A DNA stretch of 64,000 bases. It comes from Kwoniella bestiolae CBS 10118. Lineage: Eukaryota > Basidiomycota > Tremellomycetes > Tremellales > Cryptococcaceae. Under the pieces are notes generated by a model. It did not search any database and was not told the DNA's origin. It was given only the letters and a program-made list of their open reading frames with translations. The DNA is taken from assembly GCF_000512585.2 (NCBI RefSeq), contig NC_089241.1:1116001-1180000 (forward strand), in the 5' to 3' direction. This document shows, piece after piece, positions 56,957 to 64,000 of this stretch. Position 1 is the first letter of the stretch, and the number at the start of each line of letters is the position of its first letter. Position numbers and translations under genes: made by a program.

Positions 56957-58057
56957 TCAGGCTGGGGCTTCGCTTCGTTGGTACTCCTCCATACTCGGAA
57001 ATCGAGTGTTGATCATTCTTTCCTTGACTTTATCCACCACGTTCATTCCATTAAAACTTCCGTCTTCCTTATGCTTCTCTCTGTTCACCGCTCGAGTAAG
57101 ATGTACTCGGAATCTGGCTCTAAAGAATGCCGGGGCAGCACACTTGCATTCCTCGGTTGTTGGGTAGGTCTCATTCTTCCCGTGGGCTAGAAGATCAGTC
57201 GAGTTGACTATAACCAATTCCGAATCATCCGACAGTTGAGCTGAATTATTGGCGAAGTAGGTCCAAGAGTGCGTTCCAAGCGTGACAGGCCGTATATCTG
57301 TCGACGAGTCTTCAGGTATAAAAAGCCATAGGAGCCTTGACAATCGATTTAGGTTGAATGGTTGAAGGTCCGGGGATTGAAGGTTCACTTCCCATACCTT
57401 TCTGGGCTTCGTCTTTGAGTCCTGGTAGATGGAGGGAGGCACTCTCACCTCAAAGGTCAACGTGATCTTATGTTTGAGTTTTTCCAGAAATTGTGATCCG
57501 TCATAGATTGCATCATATAGGGGATAATCTCTAGGCGATGATGCGATGATGATGTGTTTGGGTTGCGAGATATCGACGATGACTTCGATTTGATTCAACG
57601 ATTCGCGATACCTTGTAGCCTTTACCCCCATTCTCTGGGTACCACCATCAGCTTGATCGTCTCTACACGAGATTTCCAGTCTCCACATACTTCCTTCAAA
57701 TTCCATACCAACATATCGTGTCTCAAACCAATCGTAAGACACCTGACAACTTGAAGGAGGTTCTTCCTCTTTTCCTTTCCTTCTTCACTGACCTGAGGAC
57801 GCAAGATACCTAGATTGGCTCCAGGGCGAACGACCACGTGACTGTATAAGAGGGGTGTCGCGAGACTGTTGAATTGCTTTGATACCATAGCGCAATGGGC
57901 AAGAGGTGTTTGATCCACGGTATCGAGGAGGGAAAACAGAAGGTTGAGGACGTCTGGTGGTAGGGAAGAGATGCTTGGTTGCTTTGACAAAGGTTGTCGA
58001 CAAAAGTCAGTATCATCAACTAACTTGTAAGAATGCGAATGAACGACTTGCCCTCAT
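56957..58057 (-). pseudogene. F-box protein, subfamily C (copy C1), frameshifted; GC-AG first intron
   Basis: Six-nucleotide first exon ATGAGG (58052-58057), then an intron 57982-58051 with donor GCAAGT and acceptor CAAAG, then QPSISSLPPDVLNLLFSLLD, TVDQTPLAHCAMVSKQFNSL, ATPLLYSHVVVRPGANLGIL and LLQVVRCLTIGLRHDMLVWN. At a run of five C on the plus strand (57625-57629) the frame ends at TAA directly after VVPREWG; the +1 frame continues GVKATRYRESLNQIEVIVDI, LSRLLWLFIPEDS, DSELVIVNSTD and NTRFPSMEEYQR to the stop at 56957. One added base restores the family alignment. Young pseudogene or homopolymer error. Confidence 0.7.
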
Positions 58058-58539
58058 CTTGATCGAAGATCGCACCAAATACCTGACTTGGGAGATATCG
58101 CAGATATAAACTGCTTTGGGACAAGATAGAATGCGAAATGAACAAATAGAAGGATCTATGCCATATTTGTTTGCTTGTTTATCTCAGTTGACTTGTTTAC
58201 TGATTTGGTTTGGTGTGCACGATTCACGGACCGCTCCTTTCAACTTTTCCCCACTCTGTGCATGTGCACAGAGCCACAAGCAAAATAACGTCACCACCCC
58301 ACTTTCTCAATCAGAGTACTCTTTTCAACAATTATAGCACCAGACATTTTCATCTAATACATGCATATACAGTTATATATACTTATAAATTTCAGATTCG
58401 TATCGGAAAGATGGATCACGTTACATGAGTTCGGCTGAAATAGCTGAATCATCGTCAGCTTACATCGAGTTGCATTGCCCAAAGATGTTGCGATAGACTC
58501 ACTGATCAGATTTCATTTAATAGCTACCTCTTGCCTTTC
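58058..58539. other. Intergenic region between F-box copies C1 and C2
   Basis: About 480 bp; upstream of C1 and 3' of C2. Short open frames on the plus strand are not convincing genes. Confidence 0.4.
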
Positions 58540-59647
58540 TCAATACGGATTCATCTTCTCATACTCCTCCATGGTGAAAAAGTGGATATTTCGCATTCTT
58601 CCTTCGAAATATTCATCCAGTCCCTTCAAACCATGAGTCTTCCTTCTTTCCTCAGCCAAGTAAACTCGTAATTGCTCTTCTGATTCTCCATCGATGGATG
58701 GGGATTTGAGATTTGAGCTTGTTCTGCTGTTTCTTCTGAAGCTGGCGTCCCTGTTGACGAGGTGGAATACGACGTCTTGAGGTAATCCATGGATAAACTG
58801 AGAATGTTGATACAAACTATCAACATCGGGAAGCTTCCTCGCAGACCAATACGAAGAGAATGACCCATGACCGGAAACGGGAGGATTTCGAAAGGGAAGA
58901 GTGATCTTCTTGAGTGCTTTCAGGACCACGCATTGGGAGCCTTTCGGTGGAATCTTCAAAGTATAGATCGTCTCCGGGTAAGGTAATGTTATCGCTTGAC
59001 CTGTTTTGACGAACGATAATTCATCCAAATCCATACACCACATCATACTATCCATCATTCGAAATGTGTTTTTGACCGTAATGTGAACGTCTGAAATGAT
59101 GAGTTTACGAGGGTTGAAGCAGATGAAGATTGAAGCGAAAACATCAATCATTTTGAGGAGAAAGCGATCGTATAGGGCCGATTTCACCATCGTTTCCAGA
59201 TTGATCTCCAAAGTATCGATCCTCAATCTCAGACTGCCGAACACCATTTCCATGGCATCTGAAATGCCCAACTTTGAAGGTTCGATTGTGATGTATTTGG
59301 TATGTTGAAGGAACTTCTTCGTTCTTGCCTTCGTATCCGCCGAGTCGGACGATGAAGGAGTGAATATACCCAGATTCTCTCATGGGGGGATACAAACGCG
59401 TCTGGATAAGATGGGCATGGCGATACTGTTGAAGGTCTTTGATAATCGAGCACATGCTGCGAGAGATGATCGATCGGGAACATCGAGGAATGAGAGGGTG
59501 AGGGAGAGCAGCTCAGGAGGAAGGGATAGAATGGTTTTTGGAGTTTTTGGGTCGAGTGAGTGAGTGAGTGAGTGAGTGAGGGGGAGGGTAGGAAGTCAGC
59601 TTTCATCTGACAGCTCCTTTGACAGATGAAGCGTAGCTCACATTCAT
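58540..59647 (-). pseudogene. F-box protein, subfamily C (copy C2), interrupted by an in-frame TGA
   Basis: Likely first exon ATGAAT (59642-59647), short intron to about 59600, then LTSYPP, a Leu-Thr-His-Ser tract from the CTCA repeat, PKTPKTILSLPPELLSLTLS, FLDVPDRSSLAACARLSKTF and NSIAMPILSRRVCIPP, followed by TGA at 59380-59382. The same frame continues ENLGIFTPSSSDSADTKART, KKFLQHTKYITIEPSKLGIS, LRKLIISDVHI-like region, LKKITLPFRNPP, VVFHLVNRD and IHFFTMEEYEKMNPY to 58540. Copies C1 and C3 have sense codons at the stop position (GANLGI, LKLGI). A single-base nonsense change in an otherwise complete gene. Confidence 0.72.
59555..59580. repeat. Tetranucleotide microsatellite (GAGT/CTCA), about six copies
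   Basis: Six TGAG units (59557-59580) preceded by CGAG. It lies near the start of the second exon of F-box copy C2, where it encodes Leu-Thr-His-Ser repeats. Confidence 0.85.
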
Positions 59648-60138
59648 TGCGGGCAACTTGATATTGTGGGAAGTGCTCCTGTTGGCTTGGGCGTCTGATA
59701 GTTGAGTTTTGTTTACTTGACAGAAAGAAAGAAGGAAAGAAAGAAGAAAAAGGAAAGAGAAAGTTGTGCAGTTGATAAAGATGTTTCGCGTGCTTTTTGT
59801 ACTATCATTCCATAAAGTCTGTGCGCTAAACACATACCCTCCTTTGAGGTTTCCATCACAGTACGACTATCGTAGCGATACTATCGTGAGATGATCGTAG
59901 CGCTGCGATAGACTTTGATTTGCCATATCACACCAATGTCACCTTCTCAAGATACAATGCATGGTCGAACATTGATAATATTTCAAAAGGAGAATCAGGA
60001 ATCACATAATAAGGCTGGCGCAGTGTAATGTCAGTTCGTACACTCTGTCGTTTCCGGGCAAAATGAGGACTCACTTGTCGGGTATCACTCCACAATGGCA
60101 ATACAGTATCCTCTCCCCTCTCTCATATCATGTTCTGA
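59648..60138. promoter_or_regulatory. Region between F-box copies C2 and C3
   Basis: About 490 bp. An A/G-rich tract (59722-59763) sits in the C2 promoter. Near 59867-59910 there are two close copies of a CGTAGCG/ATCGTAG-type sequence around the phrase CGATACTATCG, a small imperfect inverted repeat. No gene seen. Confidence 0.4.
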
Positions 60139-61179
60139 CTAGGCCATACTCATCTTCACATACTCCTCCAGAGTCAAAAACCGAATCTTCTGCATTCTCT
60201 CCTCCACATAATCTTCCACTCCCTTATCTCCATGAGTTTTCTTGCGATAATCAGCCTAATAAGCTCGAAATCGAATCTTCATTCTTCCCCTAGCTAAGGA
60301 GTATCTGTGCACCGATTTTCTGAGGATACGACCATTGTCCACGACGTAAAACTCGATCCCTCGCTCCTTGGGGATGCGGTTGATGGTTTCAGCGAAGTGT
60401 TTTATGTGGTCTTCCACACAGCGGTCTCTTCTGACATTGTTGAGGAGAAACAAATCCAAGATGCATGTGATCTTTTTCAGTGAATGCATTCGAAACGGAA
60501 GGGTCGCGAGCCAGATCGAAGTGGAGGGAGATAGTTGAATCCTCCCTTGGTCCGAGACGAAACACAACTCTTGGAGTTCCTCGTGTATAGTTAGGGGGTT
60601 GACCAAACACAAATTATGAGCCAGGCCAGTCGTGGATTGCGTGACGACCAATCTTGTAGGTTTCAAGATCCCTATAATAGGGTTGAGAGGTTCGATCGAC
60701 GAATTAGTATAAGCAAAACGACCGTTCCGCCAGTTCCAAGCATCTTGTCTGCTAATCTCAATGGTTTTTACACGAGCTTTGGCGTGGGAGAACGTTTCGA
60801 TGAGGCCATCACATAGTTCAGTATCGAAAGAACTGATGACCAAAGTCCTCATATGACCCAGAAGCGACTTCCTCTTTGCCGTCCCACCATTCGATCGTTG
60901 AGAGCCTAGTATACCTAGCTTTAGATGTTTTGAGACTACGACTCGTCGATATAGCAGCGGCGTGGCAATATCATTGAATGATTTGGATATTCGAGCACAT
61001 GAAGCGAGGAAGGTTCGATCGGGAGTATCGAGGAATGAGAGGGTATGAGAAAGCAGTTCCGAAGGAAGGGATAAGATCGGAGTCGCCTGCTTCAGAAGGG
61101 AAAGCATGAGGAAGGAACGTAAAAGGAAGTCAATTCTCTCACAGCACAATCAGGAGCAGAGATGGGGGCTCACGTTCAT
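60139..61179 (-). pseudogene. F-box protein, subfamily C (copy C3), in-frame TAG before the conserved C-terminus
   Basis: First exon ATGAAC (61174-61179), intron 61087-61173 (GTGAGC...GAAGCAG), then ATPILSLPSELLSHTLSFLD, TPDRTFLASCARISKSFNDI, ATPLLYRRVVVSKHLKLGIL, RKSLLGHMRTLVISSFDTEL, LKPTRLVVTQSTTGL, LKKITCILDLFLL and IEFYVVDNGR. TAG at 60256-60258 ends the frame after MKIRFRAY. The same frame goes on as ADYRKKTHGDKGVEDYVEER, MQKIRFLTLEEYVKMSMA to a TAG at 60139-60141, matching C2 (AEERRKTHGLKGLDEYFEGR). The truncated product would lack about 38 residues and could still be partly functional, so this copy is the least damaged of the three. Confidence 0.72.
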
Positions 61180-61463
61180 CTTGGTTGAGGAGTTGATAGA
61201 TATATCAGATAAACTCTTGAATCAGATTGACGCGGGAAGAGAAAAACAGGAAGAGAAGGGAACGAGGATTATCTCAAGTCTGGGCATCAGTCATGTAATG
61301 GGTATTCACGAAGGGGGATCGGGTCTGTGCGTCGACAAGAGCCCCACCTTTGGCTTCCTCTACTCTGATGATGTAACACTGGATGGGGTTAAGAGCGATA
61401 CATCTACACATACAATACAACAAAACCAGGACAAGGTCGTCTGTGACTATGCAAATGAACAAA

Positions 61464-63198
61464 TTAGGCGAAATGACTAAAGAGAAACGACTATCAGCGA
61501 ACACTCGTCATTGACACAGGAAGAGGTAACCAGGAGAGACAACTCACATTCCCTCAACATTGAAAGCAGCCAATAGCCTAACGTGCAAAACCAAGAATAT
61601 ATCAGTGTCGAGCACCTTATCAATCCCCATGGAATCGTAGCTCACTTCAACAGATCGTCCACATCCATCTTGGCAGCTCGATTATCCGCATAGCCCGAAT
61701 CCAATAAGATCGTATCTATCTTTTCTCTAATATCAAAGCCATCTTCGATAATCTGCAGCGCACCAGATCATTCGTCAGTATCAATCAATCTATCCTTGTC
61801 TTGCTTGACTACATCAAGAAAGGAACAATGGAGAGAGGTAGGGAGCTATGACACTCACAACTCCATTCTCAGCACACCAAGTCTTATAATTCCTCTCTAT
61901 CAGCTCCGCCACGCCCTTGGCCTTGAAATTCGCCCTAACAGTCTTATTCATCCTACTAAAGATCACTCTATTCAATCCATCAAATTCCTCAAACTTCACT
62001 GGCGGCGGTGGATCTCTCGGCATGATTCGCACGACTGAGGATTCCACTTGTGGGGGTGGTCGGAAATTGCCTTTGCCAACTTTCATTATGTGTTCTACCC
62101 TCGCATAGAGCTGTACGTTGGCTGCGAGTCTTCCCCATAGCTTGGATCCGGCTGAGGCTACGAGACGGAGCGCAAATTCACGCTGGAACATCAGTACTGC
62201 GCAGTGGGGGATCGGTCGGTGTGAGAGGAGTTTGAATACTAGCGGGGACGAGATCTGGCGGAAGGTGTCAAATCATAGGTTAGTCCCATCTAGATAAAAT
62301 GCAAGGATAGGTCGACTCACCTGATATGGAGTATTCGAAATACAAACGTCGAAATACGGTAAATCCGCTTTAACGAAATCCCCAATCATCACTTCCAACT
62401 TTTTCTGCTCGGGTCTAAATGAAGGGATTTACAGGATCAGTCAGTGAGGATGACGGTGACGAGATGCATCGATTGGAGTCAGAAAGCGGGAATAGGGGTA
62501 GGGAATATGGGAAGTATGTAAAGGTTAACTCACTTGCCCAAAACCCTCTTTTGAACCTCAGCCGCCATCCTAGGATCCATCTCAACAGCCACTACCTTCC
62601 TACATGCCGCCAGGATCCTGACAGTCAAATTACCCGTACCGGGACCTACTTCAAGGACTATATCGGTGGGTTTCAGGTTCGCCTTATCAACGATCCTACA
62701 TTCAGCCAGCAAAGAAACGACCACATCCATTAGCTGAGTACCCTACTGGTGAGGACGGGACAGAACAGAACAGAGTAATGAGATGATTGAGTCAGATGGG
62801 GCGCCCGGTATAAATGGGTTTCGGGCCTTTACACCATGTTTATATGTGTAAGAAGACCGTCGTGTGTGATCGTCATTTATTAGGTGAATTCGAGGTAGAA
62901 GGTAGGTCATGTTGAATGAAATAATTACAGACAACTCTCAAATCGAAGGGAGAGGATATCTCGTTCAGAGGGTTTCCTTTTTATATATCAATGATAAATG
63001 AGAACCAGCAACTCACCCCTGCGCAACCAACGGGTTCGTCAAGATATGTTGCCCAAACCTAGCAGTATCGAACAAGTGATTCCTCGCTGCTCCCCCGGCC
63101 GCTGAAGCTGAAGAAGAGGATTCACCATTCTTCTTGTTGGGGCGTTGGGCCGCTGAGGTGGGCTGGACTCGGAAGGTCGATGTGGTGGCTTTGGGCAT
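61464..63198 (-). CDS. DIM1: 18S rRNA (adenine-N6,N6-)dimethyltransferase Dim1
   Basis: Dimethylates two adjacent adenines near the 3' end of 18S rRNA and is needed for pre-rRNA processing. ATG 63196-63198 (MPKATTSTFRVQPTSAAQRP), then LFDTARFGQHILTNPLVAQG. A long first intron (62696-63016) joins to IVDKANLKPTDIVLEVGPGT, GNLTVRIL (SAM-binding), VVAVEMDPRMA, then VMIGDFVKADLPYFDVCISN, TPYQISSPLVFKLL (catalytic NxPY), VLMFQREFALRLVA, KGNFRPPPQVESSVVRI and IIEDGFDIREKIDTILLDSG. The final coding exon is 13 nt including the stop (61464-61476): joining after GGAAT at GTGAGT...CTTTAG gives the conserved ending GIHFA. Intact. Confidence 0.95.
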
Positions 63199-63605
63199 CT
63201 TGGGTGGATACGACTTGATTCTTATTGATAGATGAGCCGAAAGGAGAGCTGCATATGAGCCTGAAGATGCGAAGTATGAAGTAAAGGCAAAAATTCAGAA
63301 TTGACTTCGACTTTTGATCGTTTGTTGACATGTCACGTGATTTTTCACTTAATTAATTTACGTAAATCAACCTCTTTGAATTTCAGATCGAAGGGAACGA
63401 ATGCGATAGATAGACATGAAATCATTGCATAAATACAAAACTTTCTGGATACTGAAACAGAACAACAATACGGAATGATCGTGGCCAAGGACAGGAAAGA
63501 GGACAATCCCTGATATTTCGATACAAAACTGAATAGAAAGAGATACAATCGGATTTCTTCGCTCCCACTTTTATACGATGGTTTGAGGCAAAGAGCATCC
63601 ATCAC
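63199..63605. other. Intergenic region between DIM1 and the cytochrome-b5 gene
   Basis: About 400 bp, upstream of DIM1 and 3' of the next gene. No gene seen. Confidence 0.4.
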
Positions 63606-64000
63606 CTAAGCCTTGACTTTTCCAATAACGGTATCAGGAGCGTACTTGCTGATAGCATTTGGAGGATGGATCATTGCGAATTCCCTATCCGAGGTCAATT
63701 AGCAAGTTGACGTTGATCTGCCAAGTTCAATACAACTCACTCAGTAGCATCCCTCCCAGCGTAAAGCAAGATCGCCTTCGCACCTCCAGGATGATCCGCC
63801 AAAAAGTTAGTCACATCCAAAACTTCACCATCAATGATGACCCAACAATCATCCTCTTTGTTGTGTTTTCCCACTTCCTCGACGGTATATTCTCCTTTGG
63901 TCTTTCCACCAGACTTTTGCTTTTCCTTGGGTTCAGGTAATTTCTCCTGTTCGATTTGTGCTAGGGTTTTGTCCCCTTCTTTAGCTGGTTGCGAGTTTGC
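63606..64000 (-). CDS. C-terminal cytochrome b5 domain protein (5' part outside window); possibly fumarate reductase
   Basis: Heme-binding cytochrome b5 domain at the very C-terminus: YTVEEVGKHNKEDDCWVIID, GEVLDVTNFLADHPGGAKAI (axial His in HPGG), LLYAGRDATE, intron at about 63682-63742, then EFAMIHPPNAISKYAPDTVI (second His region) and GKVKA, stop at 63606-63608. The preceding part (AKEGDKTLAQIEQEKLPEPK) is a Lys/Glu linker. Fungal soluble fumarate reductases (Osm1 type) end in this way, so that is my best guess, but the flavoprotein part is not in the window and another cytochrome-b5 fusion is possible. Confidence 0.8.

Noticed and set aside
59555..59606. A phase-variable switch: the CTCA repeat lies between an ATG (59606) and the F-box of copy C2, and one more unit would bring them into frame.
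   Set aside because: Paralogues C1 and C3 show that translation starts in a six-nucleotide upstream exon (ATGAAT at 59642-59647 in C2), which joins in phase to the F-box frame without needing the repeat to change.

Overview
The window looks like nuclear DNA of a basidiomycete yeast, most likely a member of the Tremellales (Cryptococcus/Kwoniella type). This is inferred from dense genes with many short (about 50-90 nt) GT-AG introns, divergent gene pairs, an intron-containing tRNA, and protein sequences that read like tremellalean housekeeping proteins. There are no bacterial operons, CRISPR arrays or prophage genes.

Layout. 0-2.2 kb: 3'-truncated GH115 alpha-glucuronidase (minus). 2.7-5.8 kb: divergent F-box pair. 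5.9-16 kb: housekeeping block of TIF6/eIF6, PCID2/Thp1-like TREX-2 PCI protein, phocein/MOB4-like protein, TOA2 (TFIIA small subunit) and a Gly/Asn/Gln-rich DUF7721-type protein. 16.4-25.4 kb: tandem F-box paralogues of subfamily A, several broken. 26-32.4 kb: a Dal5-type MFS permease divergent from an NRPS-like adenylate-forming reductase (A-T-R). 32.8-37.1 kb: F-box subfamily B. 37.2-44.7 kb: a second Dal5-type permease, an uncharacterised multipass membrane protein and an aldo/keto reductase. 45-56.3 kb: cytosolic SHMT, topoisomerase III, and an RSM22-panB gene that reads as one in-frame fusion. 56.5 kb: intron-containing tRNA, probably Arg(UCG). 57-61.2 kb: F-box subfamily C, three copies, all with a lesion. 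61.4-64 kb: DIM1 rRNA dimethylase and the C-terminus of a cytochrome-b5-domain protein.

Themes. (1) Thirteen F-box loci in three subfamilies share a middle/C-terminal architecture that is not an obvious LRR, WD40 or kelch domain. Five start with a first coding exon of exactly six nucleotides. Five carry a clear inactivating lesion (one stop each of TAA, TGA and TAG, homopolymer frameshifts, and a roughly 1.1-kb insertion with inverted ends), and a sixth has an unresolved 5' frame. This looks like a family in rapid birth and death. (2) The mitochondrial ribosome assembly factor Rsm22 runs without a stop codon into mitochondrial-type ketopantoate hydroxymethyltransferase, with a presequence-like stretch at the junction, which suggests a polyprotein matured inside mitochondria. 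(3) The two Dal5-type permease promoters share CGG/CCG palindromes, suggesting one Zn2Cys6 regulator. Exon boundaries were read by eye from splice consensus and protein similarity known to me; no database search was run.
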